In this document: positions 1 to 13,300 of the stretch, piece after piece
Position numbering within the stretch: position 1 is the stretch's first letter
Layout of the letters: every line of letters starts with the position of its first letter
DNA from: Pegea sp. RAD2-039
Taxonomy: Eukaryota > Chordata > Thaliacea > Salpida > Salpidae
Reading direction: 5' to 3'
NCBI GenBank assembly: GCA_034620365.1
Contig: JAQGEQ010000165.1
Location: forward strand, 1 to 64,000
DNA: 64,000 nt
Made by a program: the position numbers and the translations under genes
Notes under the pieces: generated by a model
Databases searched by the model: none
The model's input: only the letters and a program-made list of their open reading frames with translations
Told to the model about the DNA's origin: nothing

Positions 1-58
1 CCTAACCCTAACCCTAACCCTAACCCTAACCCTAACCCTAAACCCAAACCCTAACCCT
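1..58. repeat. Telomeric repeat tract (CCCTAA)n
   Basis: About nine tandem CCCTAA units open the window. The last few are degenerate (an AAACCCAAACCC stretch), after which the sequence becomes unique. Read towards the chromosome end this is TTAGGG, the ancestral animal telomere repeat. The orientation, C-rich strand 5' to 3' from base 1, is what a left chromosome end shows, so this is a real terminus or its innermost repeats and not an internal relic. The tract is short, so the assembly probably lost most of the telomere. Confidence 0.95.
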
Positions 59-1096
59 GATCTTAGAAAACTCCTATCTTTGTCTCTTAGATATCAGTTG
101 GTTGATGCTAAAGTTAATCCAAAAAATAATTTTCTAAAGTATAAATTTGCGAAAAACTTTGAAAATATCGGTTTTTGGCTAATAATTCTTTTTAAAATTA
201 TCTAATTAGAAAGAAACCAACATACATCAACTTAACTTTCTTACTTAACATTTTAATCAAAAAATTTCAAAGAAAATCAACACTAACTTTTTAATTTAAA
301 CTGACAGTTACTTCGGAAAAACTGCAAGATCCTGGATGCTTACTAACGAGATGACGACCTTTTGTCGACCGGCCTTTGAGCATCGTTATCGAGTGCTTTG
401 ACCCGATTTACAATTTGACACCAAGTCAAAGTACAACAAATGTTTCAATTACTCTTGCAACAACCCTCAATCAGTAGGGTAAAATAAACCTGTCTAAAAT
501 GTGGTTCAGACCGTTTTAGATGTCTGTATTCTACTTTTTATTCTCCACTATAATAGTTATAATTAAGTTTTACAATGTTAATTATTTTAGTTTACTTCTT
601 TTTTATTGATTATAACTATTTTTGAAAATATCAAAACTACTTTTAATATATTTTTTATTCGAAACTTCAACAAAGTTTTGATGAGGAAATACAATTTAGT
701 AGCATTTTAAACTTTCATGATAAATTTTTGATGTTCTGTTTAACTTTTACATAAATTAAAACTTGAGGAAATTTAATACAACGATGTTTAGTGGAAAAAC
801 GATTTTAGCTTTTTGTCAAATGCTGAATTTTCTAAAAGAAAACTTAAAAAACTTGTTTTCAAAATTGGTAAACTTTTTGTATTTAAAACAATTTAATCAA
901 GAAAAATTGAATTGAACAGAAAAATAAATCAACTCGATTATTATATTTATTATTTCGATATATTCAGAAATAGAAAGTTTTGGTTTTTTAAAAGTATAGC
1001 ATCAAAAAAGAAAAAGGAAATTTTAGTATGAAGTTTCAGATATTCACTAAATAAAATATTCAAGAAATTAGAAAGTAGGATGAAGTTATTGGATCT
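59..1096. other. Subtelomeric non-coding sequence
   Basis: No ORF or exon-like stretch is visible. Positions about 320-530 are richer in G and C than the surrounding DNA and contain a hairpin at about 497-526 (CTAAAA on the left arm, TTTTAG on the right, with extra pairs inward). The rest is simple AT-rich sequence with runs of A and T. The final 80 bp before 1097 resemble the sequence just below the second receptor copy at about 16.32-16.39 kb, so the duplication reaches slightly past the gene. Confidence 0.5.
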
Positions 1097-2131
1097 TTAA
1101 ATTCGGCTCAAATGATATTCAGTTGAGCTTGATTGCTTGTCGTTATTTGATTCTTGATAGATATTTTTAATAAAATTGTAATTAAAATCTGAAAACGAAT
1201 AAAAGCTAGATAAGACAAACACAAACAGATTTATATCATGTAAAAGTGTGTTGTAAATTTTTGGACAATTTTTTGGAATAAAAACCTCAGAAATAATCCA
1301 ACTTGCACAAATTGAAAAAATCATGACGAAATTACTAATTGTAGACGAACGAATGACATCAGTTAACTTTGCTGATTTTGTATAGGTTTTGTTCTGCTTT
1401 GCAGTGATAGCAAAAGCTTTGTTTTGTTTTATATGAACTCTTAGAGGATATACAAACAAACCAAGAAGCAAAATTTGAGAAACAAAGGTCAGTGAAAAGC
1501 CAATGATTACAGCAATGTCAAATTTTGATTCTTTTTTATTTCTTGCACACCCGTGTTCAGTCATCGTATGTAAAGATGACAGATAAACCAAACTCAATAT
1601 AATTAAGCAACCCAAATTAAACATCACAAGTGTCATCCAACTGATTATATTCACAATTTTTGTATATAGATGCTTTAACATCTTATTTTTATACAAAATG
1701 TGGTTTCTATACCAAAAAAAGTTAAAAATTGTTAGTAAGCTAAAGCTATATAAAGAGAAAAGAATATTTATCAAAACTACACAAACATTATTTTTTCCCA
1801 CCATCGGATGATATATTCCAACAATTATAAGACTATTGGATGCGATGTATCTTAAAAGGACTAAACTGAGAAAGACTTGAATAAGACTCCACAAAATTTT
1901 GTACTTTTTATCATTACGATTACTCAGTTGTTGTAACTTCATCTTTTTATATTTTGTGAATGAAAATAGAAAACAAATGGTTGAAATCATTAGAATTATA
2001 AGAATAGTTTGAGGAAGAATCCATAAGTATTGATAGACTTCAATTTGATAATCAGTATAACTTGAGTTAAATACAAGGTTGTCACTAGAAATATTTTTGT
2101 TCATTTTTGAGTGAAAGTATATTACAATCAC
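1097..2131 (-). CDS. Seven-helix receptor-like protein, copy 1 (subtelomeric family)
   Basis: This is an intronless ORF of 344 residues. Seven hydrophobic segments can be read at about 34-57, 79-104, 116-147, 160-185, 204-232, 259-287 and 297-320, the count of a G-protein-coupled receptor. The N-terminus is short and carries N-x-S sites, as expected outside the cell. A Cys at the start of helix 3 and a Cys in the loop after helix 4 (HGC) could form the usual rhodopsin-family disulfide. I see no DRY motif after helix 3 (it reads FWYRN) and no NPxxY in helix 7 (it reads FSDFNYNF), so it is either a divergent orphan receptor or another seven-helix family. The first 100 residues and helices 3-4 are almost identical to the copy at 16396-17430, while the loops and helices 5-6 differ. 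Expression and ligand are unknown. Confidence 0.7.
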   Translation of the reverse strand: MIVIYFHSKMNKNISSDNLVFNSSYTDYQIEVYQYLWILPQTILIILMISTICFLFSFTKYKKMKLQQLSNRNDKKYKILWSLIQVFLSLVLLRYIASNSLIIVGIYHPMVGKNNVCVVLINILFSLYSFSLLTIFNFFWYRNHILYKNKMLKHLYTKIVNIISWMTLVMFNLGCLIILSLVYLSSLHTMTEHGCARNKKESKFDIAVIIGFSLTFVSQILLLGLFVYPLRVHIKQNKAFAITAKQNKTYTKSAKLTDVIRSSTISNFVMIFSICASWIISEVFIPKNCPKIYNTLLHDINLFVFVLSSFYSFSDFNYNFIKNIYQESNNDKQSSSTEYHLSRI

Positions 2132-5100
2132 TTGTAAAAATATTTCCTAAGTTCCCATATAATCAGCTGTAAAATAATTAAATAGATTAGTTTTTAAACT
2201 TTTAATTTATAGGTAAAATAATGTAAAATTTTACTATCACATATACTTCTAGTAGATATTTTTAATATATTTCTTAACAATCATAAGGCATTACAAATAG
2301 AAGTAGAAATTCGAAAGAGAATAAGTAAGATATCAAAAATATTTAAATTTCTTCAACAACCTTATACAAAATTGAAGTTTTGTTTTAGGAAACAATTTTG
2401 TTTAAATAACTGTAAGAAATATTCTTAAATCAATTTTAGTGATCACAAAATTTGAAATATATTTCTGTAGATGCAAATAAACATCTTTCACTGAGTATCT
2501 TTTCGGAGAAGCTTAAGCTTAATACGTAATTCTAGTTTTTAGATCAGTTGTTTTAAGTATTTGATATATTGTAAATACAAGTATGCAACAACTCAGTTTC
2601 AATAGAAATTTCTAAATGTTCTTAGCAAAAATTATCTCTAAAGAAAACATAGAACTAATAACAAGGTTTGCTGTAATTAAACTAATCAAATCTATTTCAA
2701 AACAAATAAAAAATTTCATATCAATATAAATATTGAAGTTTTAAGAATATCATGAATATTTTTCTATCTTACAAAATATTTCCTGTTACTAAAAGTGCTT
2801 TATTATTTTAAAACTAAGTTTTCTGCATTGAATGAAAAACTGTTAGTTGTAAACAAAATTTATCAAGAAAATTTATGAAAATAGAAGATGGAGAAACAAG
2901 AACTTACTAATGATAAAAACAGTTCAAACTTTTTTTTTTTAACTTTTTTGTTCTATAAAAAACTTTATAGTCAGTTTAAAATAGATTTTATTTACTGTTT
3001 ATATACAGAAAATGATTAAAGATTTATTTTTTTTTTACTTTAACTAATACTATAACAAAATTTCATATAAAATTAATACTGTATGTGTTAGTTTTAAACA
3101 TTCCTTTATTTTGTCTTAAGAATATTGTAAGATTTAATAAAAAAGAAACTTACTTAAAAATATATCAAATATTTTACAAAAAGTTTAAGTTTAGCCTAAA
3201 CCAAAAATTTTATTGTTAGAAGGAAAGCTTTTTTATTGAAAATTAGAATATCTGTTAAACATTATATTATAGAACCACAAAATAACCGAAGATTAATCTG
3301 TTTTACAAAAATAACCTAAATAAGATATTTTTAACGATTTAAACAAATATTTTTTTTTCATTCTTCGATTCATTTTCTTCAACAAATATTTTCATACACA
3401 AAAGTCTATAAGTTTCCTTTTGAATTTATTCTAAACTCTACTAAATCTGAATCTTATACGAAATATTTATTATTATATTACAAAATGCAAAAAAAAACTT
3501 TAAAAATCAAAACTATTAAAGTTTATCTAAAAGTAGTTTTGTCTAAAAACATAAACAACTGTTTATTTATTTTTGCTAATTGTTATCAGAGACAAACAAT
3601 ATTTGTAAAGCAAAGCCTTATATGGTTTGCTTTTTCGCTTAAGTTTATTTTATTTATTTATCGTATGCTTACAGAGATCTATAAGTTTATTTGATTAAGT
3701 GACGAAATGCTGTTAACAAATTTCAAAACTTATAAAAACTGTTCAAAAGAATTAAACTGTTTGCGAATCAAAATTAAAAGTACTTTTTTTTAGATGACTT
3801 GTTAATAATAGGCTAAACAAAATTTTAAACTATTCAAAACCAAAGATTGCAAAATTATCTGTTTTAGTTTAACTTAAAAAATGTTATATGATATATAAGA
3901 TGAAATTTTATAAATTCTAAAATATTTTTAAAAGATTTAATTTTACCTTTTTTAAAAGTTGTTTATTGAGTGACTAATTTAACGTTCAGCTTTTTATAAA
4001 GATAGTTGATAGATTAAATAATTTGGTTTCGGGAATTTTAAACAAATGACGATCAAAGTTTGAACTTCCAGCTTTGTTTTTCTTTTAATGAGTTCAATAT
4101 TAAACTTTTTTTTGAATTATATTTTTACCATTGGTAGAAAATTTTACTTTTCTTAGAAATTAAATAAAACCTATTTATATTTATATTTATATTTATTTAG
4201 TTTAAACTTTTACAACAAAACTATATTTAAAGATTATGAACAGAAATGAGAAACTTCTTAATTCAGTTAATTATTTAGCTTAAAAAAAGAAATATTATTT
4301 AATACATAATTAGAAAATAAATATCTGTCTTTTGAATTTGAATTATTATCAACTTTTTAACAAACTTCTCACTTTTGTTCTTTTGGAATTATTTTTAATA
4401 AATAATCTTTTTTTTTTAACCAGTATTGATACTTAAGACCTTTTTCATTATCTTACAAAAGTCATATTGTTTTGTGTTTGCTAAAACAATTCAACTATTT
4501 ATCATCATTTTCCATGCATTAAATAAAACAATTTTAAATGTAGAAAAGAAAAAGGTTAATAATGCTACCTTAAGAACATCAATAAAGACCTAAACCAAAT
4601 TTAAATAGAGACTTTAATTATGATTTGTGGTCTTTAATAAATTGCTTACTTTAGGAGATAAGATTGGTTAATATTCAACTTCGGCAAATTTTCTACTAAT
4701 ATTAGACGCTGAACTGAATTAAAAGCTGATTATGATTGTATGGATGATATTTAGATTATTTACTGATGAACAAAGTCACTGTAAGAAACGGGACAATAGC
4801 TGATCAATGGATGATTTTTCAGGAAAGAACCAAAACTGATATTTACAAGTATTTTGCTGTTAGAAGATAGATAGCATTTTGTATTTATTGACAAAAAGTT
4901 ATTTAAAGAAATTTTACTTTCATTTATCAAAGTTTAAACAGCTTTCATCGACAAATTTTGTAAAAACTAAAAATAGATAAAAAAAATAAATTTTATGTTA
5001 AACTTTTTAAGATTCTGATAAATCAATAAAATTCTAACTGAAAAAAAGTAAACCTTAAACAAGTTTTTAAAGTGATTATTTATTTAAAATTTTAAAAATA

Positions 5101-6099
5101 TAAACTTCATATCTTCAAGTTATAAAGTTTTCTAAAATGTTTAATGTTAACAAAATTTGATATAATTTTCCTTTAATTTCTATTTTAGTTAAAAGTTTAT
5201 TGAAACAAATGAATAAAACGTGTTTTTAAATAAATTGTTTTAAACAGAATATCATGCAAAGACTAATATTATATATAAAAATATTTTAAAGAAAGCAAAA
5301 TAAAGCTATCAGCCTTATTATTGATATTTTTATTTCAATATAAATATCTTTTTAATTATAAATTAAAGTTTGAATTTATTTATTTATTTAAATTACCTAC
5401 TTATAAAAAAACGATAACGTTTAACCTTTCGTTTTTCTTTTTTTTTACTAAATATTTTTACTAAATCATAAAAACAATTTTTTATCGTTTCTTTAATTAA
5501 CATGAGAGTTTAAATTTCCTAAATCTCCACCAAAAGTTGCAAAAGTTTGTTTCATTGTGAAATAAACTACAAACTAACAATAATAATACAATGATATTGT
5601 TGATAATTAGTACTATTAAGATAACTGAAAGCTCAGGATAACTCCAACCACGACATCAATACGCAATCGCGAAAAACTCGCTTGCTGCTAAAATCAGGAA
5701 ATTTATTTCCTTGAAAACAAGTGGTTCAAGTAGAATTTACGAAAACAACTAAGATAATACAAACTTCTGAAACTCAAATAATAGGTTAACAAACAATCTA
5801 TTTCATTTTGAAACATTTTAAGACATAACTTTTGATTTATTAAATACGAGTAACTTGAAGCACATGTGCGTTCAAAACACATCTTTCAGAAATAGTAGTT
5901 TCATTTAAAGTGAACAAATCCAAAACAAGCTCGGTTAGTTGAATGATCTGTTGATTTTGTTAATGTGATTATTTATTCTTTCTTTCAGTTAAACTTGTAA
6001 TCCTGAAATGTATAAAAATCGAACAAAGAGTTATAAAGAACTTTATATCTACGAAAAAAATCGAATAAATTTTAGGAGCAATCAACAGAAGAGACAACT
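2132..6099. other. Gene-free AT-rich stretch
   Basis: The first 45 bp upstream of the receptor ORF (2132-2175) match the same position upstream of the second copy. Beyond that I see only AT-rich sequence with poly-A/T runs and a short (TTATAT)n tract near 4170-4200. Small open frames such as the one at 3485-3694 have Lys/Ile/Phe/Leu composition typical of random AT-rich DNA and are not called. Confidence 0.5.
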
Positions 6100-6840
6100 T
6101 AGCGACCATCTAATAAATAGAAGATGAAGTCAAAATAATCAGAGCGCAAATTGCAGAGATACCAATTGGTTTTCTTCAAGGTATTCAAAATTGTACGATT
6201 ATTAACTGGGTTTGTAAAAAAAAACACTTTTGTTTTTCTTATTATGAACTTTTGAAGGGTACATAAGTAGACTAAAGTATAAAATAATACAAAGTAGTCA
6301 ATAAAAATCCCAATAATGTAGGTCTTTCACAATTCAAAATCAGTCATAGAATAGACATTTACTGAGTATGCAAGAACAAGCAAAGTAAAAATACTTTTTT
6401 GAAACAAAGTTTAATATCAACCAACAAGTAATACTCATCAATATGAAGATATTTGAACTTCAACCAAATGAAATTGAAACTAAAAGAACAACAAGGAACA
6501 AAACATCACCAGAAAACTTACACTTGGTTCTAGTTTTATGATAAAATATATCAAGGAATAAGAAACTATTTGACTCAATATATCTGATCAGAAATAAAAT
6601 TAGTATAACTTCAAGAATATTCCATACAACTTTTAGGTTCTCCTTATTTTCAAACGTCAGTTGTTGAAGTTTGATCTTTGTATAATTTCTAAAGGAGATA
6701 AAGAAACAAATGATGAAAACTATTAGAATCAAAAGACCAGTTTGATGAAGAATCCATAATTTTCTAAACAATTGATGCTGATAATCGGTAAAACTTGAAT
6801 TAACTGATAAGCCGTCGTCAGAAAAATGTTCAATTCCTTC
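6100..6840 (-). pseudogene. Decayed third copy of the seven-helix receptor family
   Basis: Reading the minus strand from 6840 gives SDDGLSVNSSFTDYQ, which aligns with the N-terminus of the two intact receptors. It is followed by a 103-residue open stretch (6460-6771) matching helices 1 and 2, including LWILHQT and the KLQQL motif. Further down, at about 6200-6370, the match resumes with YSMTDFEL, an in-frame stop, and then the helix 5 region. There is no ATG at the expected start, because a stop lies just before the homologous N-terminus. With no start, a premature stop and a missing middle, this is a pseudogene. It diverges far more from the intact pair than they do from each other, so it is an older member of the family. 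Confidence 0.75.
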
Positions 6841-9800
6841 AAAAAAAACCTAGATAAGTCTAGTTACTGTTTTTTGATAAAATTATATTCAAGAACTTAT
6901 CGCTGTAACAAAATAAATAAAAAGTTTGAAAAGTAAAAGCTGGCAAACGTTTATTTACAAAGCAAAATGTTCGATTTACATGTATGTAACAAAACTAAGA
7001 AAATGGTGCTACAGCAGAAAAAAGTAATAATCGTGTACGTGAAGTTAATACACTCTATACATCAATAAAACTAAATTTATTAACTAAATTGCTGATAAAA
7101 ACTAATGACTTTATAAAATAATCGAAATTTAAATCTTCAAAAACTTGAATGACAAAAGCAGCCTATTCATAAATCAAAAATATTCAGATATTAACCAAAA
7201 CAAAATGAATAATTTATTTATAAATAGTTTTCAATAAAAAGCAACTAATTTCATTAATATATTACTTTCTTATAAAACAAAATTATAAAAGTTATAATCT
7301 GTTAAAGTAAAAATAGAAATAACTTTAAACATTTTAACTTGCTTTTACTTTAAATTTATCTTATCAATCTTATATATACAATTTTGAAACAGTTAAAGCA
7401 AAATTAGTCTAATAACATATTAGTCTCTGTTGATAACTCTATTTTTAGTTTGTTTAAATATATAAGAATAACAGAAAGCTCATCTATATGAAGGTAATTT
7501 TAAACTTTAATTAAACTGTATTTATAAATATTAATTAATTTTAATTACAGTAATTTATCGTTTAATTAATTTCTATTTTATAGAGTGTTAAATGATTATA
7601 GATTGACCAGAAATAAACTCAAACTAATAATGAGCTTATTGACTATTCCACACTATTTTATTTCAACCTTTCATTTAGAGACTTGAGATGTTTTTAAATC
7701 CTTTGGTAATAAATTTTCTAGTTGAGTAATTTTTGAAATCTATTTTTTAAATAATAATCACTTTTTATTTATTTTAATACATTTGTTTATGTCAGTTGTT
7801 TAAACTGAGTAAACTATATAAGAAAGTTCTGATGATATTTACTAACAATCAGTTAGGTTAATTATTGAACTGATGTTTAAACAAATCTTCTGTATAAAAA
7901 CACTTAGAAGCATTTTTTTAACTACTGATAATTTCTACCCTTCTACCAACCTTTCTATCAAGAAACAACAAAATATTTTTCACATCTTTTGCAAGAAGCA
8001 TTATTTACATTAAAGTTTATGAAAAAAGTTAAAACTTATTTAAATTGTAAATTAAAAGCTACTAAAAGTAACTTGTTCATTTGTTTTAAATCATCAAATT
8101 GGAAATTGTATCTAAGAATTTTCTAAAACAAAAAAGATTCTCAAAACTTCTCGATTTCATTTTTATTATTTATCTTAACTCAGCTATCTGACGCAAAATA
8201 AAATTTAAAAAATAACAAACTGAATTTAAACAATTTTCAAATTAACTTCAAAGCTCAAAAAATATAAAATTTCGAATATTTGAAATATTTGAATCTTCTG
8301 TCTAATTAAAAGCATAAAAAACAATCTTCAAATATTAATATCTCATTCAGCTATTTCATTTAATCATTGAATTCTAGCAACTAAAAAGCTAGTTGTAAAG
8401 CAGTTTGAACAATATGACTTTCTTGGAAGGTTTTCAAGTTTGTTTATAACTTTAATATTACAAAATAATCTTTTATTCAATATTTCAACACACACAAATC
8501 TATTTTAAGAAAAATTCATTCAAATTTTCAGTCTTAGTAGAAATGTAGAAATGTGAATCTGTTGTCGATTCGAATTTCTTCTTTCGATAGAGTTTGACTT
8601 GAATAGTTTTTAGAAATCAAATTTTTGATGAATTTTAGAATAGTTTAATTAAGTTCTCTTTGTTTATAAATAACAAATATTAAACCAATTAATTACAAAT
8701 TTCTAAACTTGATATCGTCAAAATATCGTTAAGATATTTTTTGATTGATTTACTTGAAAAACTAAAAGTTTTTCTTTTTATTTTTGTTTTAATTTAACAA
8801 CCTTTAATTAAAACTAATATTTCAAATGCCATTAAGCATAATTGATACAAAACACGTGAAAATTTCTAGAGAATTTGAAGTTTTAACATTAATTAGAGAG
8901 AAGTAATTGTTAAATATGAAATTTTAATATGTAAAATATATAACTTTCTTCTTTAAAGTTAACTTGTGAAGTTACTAAAATCGAAATGAAAGAACTAAAA
9001 ATATTTCACTATTTAGTTTATAAATAAAAAACTTTTTTTATAAGAATGAAATACGAATGTTGTGATTTCTTAATTCTTTTTCCAAAAAACATGAAATTCT
9101 TTTCAAAATAGAAATGAGTTTTTATTATAAGAAATTTCTTCTTAATTTTTATTCACATTAATGTAGCAACTTATTCGATAAAAACTAATTTACATTTTTT
9201 GATATATTAACAAAATTTTATAATTTTTCAACAAATGATACAAATAATTTACCAAATTATATTTGATCTAAATAACAGAAAAATGTTTTTAAACATTTTG
9301 ATCATAAAATAAGAAAATAATTTTTGATAAATTTCAAAGTTTTTTCTATGTTTCAATTCAGTTTGAGTTAGTTTAAGATTTTAAGGTTATAAAAATAAAA
9401 CCACTCAAAATAAAATAAATAAAATTTAAAGATTAATAAATAGATTAGAAATTTAAGATTTTGAGATAAAATGGTTATTCAAACTGACTTCTACTAACCA
9501 AAAGCACTGAAAAGATTTCGTTTTTATTTTTACTGAGGCTATTGGTTATTGTAATCGAAATTATTTAGAAATAGAAATCAGATTAGTTTTTGTTATATGC
9601 ATATTCAAATCTAAAAAGTGATTTTTCTAATTATTTCAACTTGAATAACAAATAATCGTTTTATTAAAATTTTTATTTACTTTTTATTAGTTATAGATTT
9701 ATACAAAATATTTTAAGACTGAAATAAAAGATTCTATTTTTCAAATTATTATAAAACTTATGTTAATAGTTTAACAATATTGTTCTAAATCTAGCCAAAC

Positions 9801-10363
9801 AGAGCTTAAAGATCTAGAAGATTAGATAATGAAGATTTTAGGATCAGATAATTGAACTAATTCTCAAATGCCTCAGGCGTATTTGAATTATTTTTTTCTC
9901 TTTACTGAGACTATGATTATTATTTATTGTAGCTTCTGAATCCAATGGAATTGTTCATTTGCAAATTTTGTTAATTCTTCATTTCACTTTTTTTGAATAT
10001 TTTTTTATCTAGACTTTAAGGTTGAAATTTTTTGTATATTTAAAAATAAACTAAATCGTTATTTTCATTGAGTTACTTTACATTTATTTTATTTTTTAGT
10101 TTCTTCTAAAGTTTTGGTTTAACTTTTATTGTTGTTTGCTTAAATTTAAAAGAATTATTAATGATCTACTAATTATAATCACAATTAGAACTCATTTAAG
10201 TATTAATGAAATATGAAATCAGTTTAAAACGCAAGTAAAAAATATCCCTATAACATTATTGAGAAATTATTTATATTTTTTAATTAATGAAATATTTACT
10301 TATAAAAATGAACTAAATATTTTGAAATTTTGTTTCAGAAAAATCGACGTTTCATCAAATAAA
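6841..10363. other. Gene-free stretch before the repeat-protein gene
   Basis: AT-rich with no supported exon. It contains one copy of a 350-bp duplicated sequence (8142-8490, listed separately). The last 50 bases before 10364 include TTTCAG at about 10333-10338, which could be the acceptor of a 5' untranslated intron, or simply leader sequence. Confidence 0.45.
8142..8490. repeat. 350-bp dispersed duplicate, copy 1
   Basis: This segment matches 19685-20035 in the same orientation with only scattered substitutions (I estimate well over 90 percent identity). Shared landmarks include TTAACTCAGCTATCTGACGC, the AATATTTGAAATATTTGAA tract and ACTAAAAAGCTAGTTGTAAAG. Both copies lose similarity after a shared AATCTTTTATT. 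No terminal inverted repeats, poly-A tail or coding capacity are visible, so the element class is unknown. It may be part of a segmental duplication or a non-autonomous repeat. Confidence 0.8.
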
Positions 10364-13300
10364 ATGTTGAAAACGTTACAAATTATTTGTACAATTTTAT
10401 TGTTGGTTCAAACAGGTTAGTGAATATTTTAAACTCATTGAAAAAATTTGTGAAAGTATCAAAAATTTATGCTATTAATCACATTTATCTCATTTCAGAC
10501 TCAACGTTTGAATTTCCAGCAACAACAAACTTCACTCAAGCAACCACAGGTACCATACCAAGTAATATAACCAAACCAGAACTTAACAGAAAAGCCACAA
10601 TTGAAACACCAGCAAATGGAACAGCATCACATAAACCAACAACAAACGGACCAACAACAAACGGACCAACAACAAACGAACCAACAACAAACGAACCAAC
10701 AACAATTGAACCAACAACAAACGGGCAAACAACAATTGAACCAATAACAACCGGGCCAACAACAAATGAACCAACAACAATTGAACAAACAACAAATGAA
10801 CCAACAACAATTGAACCAACAACAAACGGGCCAACAACAAACGGACCAGCAACAAACGGACCAACAACAAATGAACCAGCGGCAAACGGACCAACAGCAA
10901 TTGAACCAACAACAAACGGACCAACAACAATTGAATCAGCGGAAAATGAACCAACAATAAACGGACCAACAACAAACGGACCAACAACAAACGGACCAAC
11001 AACAAACGGACCAACAACAAACGAACCAACAATAAACGAACTAACAGCAAACGAACCAACAACAAACGGACCAACAACAAACAGACCAACAACAAACAGA
11101 CCAATAACAAACGAACCAACAACAAACGGACCAACAGCAATTGAACCAACAACAAACAGACCAACAACAAACGGACCAACAACAAACAGACCAACAACAA
11201 ACAGACCAATAACAAACGAACCAACAACAAACGGACCAACAGCAATTGAACCAACAACAAACGGACCAACAACAATTGAATCAGCGGAAAATGAACCAAC
11301 AATAAACGAACCAACAACAAACGGACCAATAACAAACGAACCAACAACAAACGGACCAACAGCAATTGAACCAACAACAAACGGACCAACAGCAATTGAA
11401 TCAGCGGAAAATGAACCAACAATACACGGACCAACAACAAACAGACCAACAACAAACAGACCAACAACAAACAGACCAACAACAAACGAACCAACAACAA
11501 ACGGACCAACAACAAACGGACCAACAACAATTGAATCAGCGGAAAATGAACCAACAATACACGGACCAACAACAAACAGACCAACAACAAACAGACCAAC
11601 AACAAACAGACCAACAACAAACGAACCAACAACAAACGGACCAACAACAAACAGACCAACAACAAACAGACCAACAACAAACGAACCAACAACAAACGGA
11701 CCAACAACAAACAGACCAACAATAAACGAACCAACAACAATTGAATCAGCGGAAAATGAACCAACAATACACGGACCAACAACAAACAGACCAACAACAA
11801 ACAGACCAACAACAAACAGACCAACAACAAACGGACCAACAACAAACGGACCAACAACAAACGGACCAACAACAAACGGACCAACAACAAACGGACCAAC
11901 AACAAACGGACCAACAACAAACGGACCAACAACAAACGAACCAACAATAAACGAACCAACAACAAACGAACCAACAACAAACGGACCAACAACAAACGGA
12001 CCAACAACAAACGAACCAACAATAAACGAACCAACAACAAACGAACCAACAACAAACGGACCAACAACAAACGGACCAATAACAAATGAACCAACAACAA
12101 ACGGACCAACAACAAACGGACCAACAGCAATTGAACCAACAACAAACGGACCAACAACAATTGAATCAGCGGAAAATGAACCAACAATACACGGACCAAC
12201 AACAAACAGACCAACAACAAACAGACCAACAACAAACAGACCAACAACAAACGAACCAACAATAAACGAACCAACAACAAACGGACCAACAATAAACGGA
12301 CCAATAACAAACGAACCAACAACAAACGGACCAACAGCAATTGAACCAACAACAAACGGACCAACAACAATTGAATCAGCGGAAAATGAACCAACAATAC
12401 ACGGACCAACAACAAACAGACCAACAACAAACAGACCAACAACAAACAGACCAACAACAAACAGACCAACAACAAACGAACCAACAACAAACGGACCAAC
12501 AACAAACAGACCAACAACAAACAGACCAACAACAAACGAACCAACAACAAACGGACCAACAACAAACAGACCAACAATAAACGAACCAACAACAATTGAA
12601 TCAGCGGAAAATGAACCAACAATAAACGGACCAACAACAAACGGACCAACAACAAACGGACCAACAACAAACGGACCAACAACAAACGGACCAACAACAA
12701 ACGGACCAACAACAAACGGACCAACAACAAACGGACCAACAACAAACGGACCAACAACAAACGAACCAACAATAAACGAACCAACAACAAACGAACCAAC
12801 AACAAACGAACCAACAACAAACGGACCAACAACAAACAAACGGACCAACAACAAAATCAGCGGAAAATGAACCAACAATACACGGAAACAACAAACAGAA
12901 CCAACAACAAACGGACCAACAACAAACAGACCAACAACAAACAGACCAACAACAAACAACCAACAACAAACGGACCAACAACAAACAGACCAACAACAAA
13001 CGAACCAACAACAATTGAATCAGCGGAAAATGAACCAACAATAAACGGACCAACAACAAACGGACCAACAACAAACGGACCAACAACAAACGGACCAACA
13101 ACAAACGGACCAACAACAAACGGACCAACAACAAACGGACCAACAACAAACGGACCAACAACAAACGGACCAACAACAAACGAACCAACAATAAACGAAC
13201 CAACAACAAACGAACCAACAACAAACGGACCAACAACAAACGGACCAATAACAAATGAACCAGCGGCAAACGGACCAACAGCAATTGAACCAACAACAAA

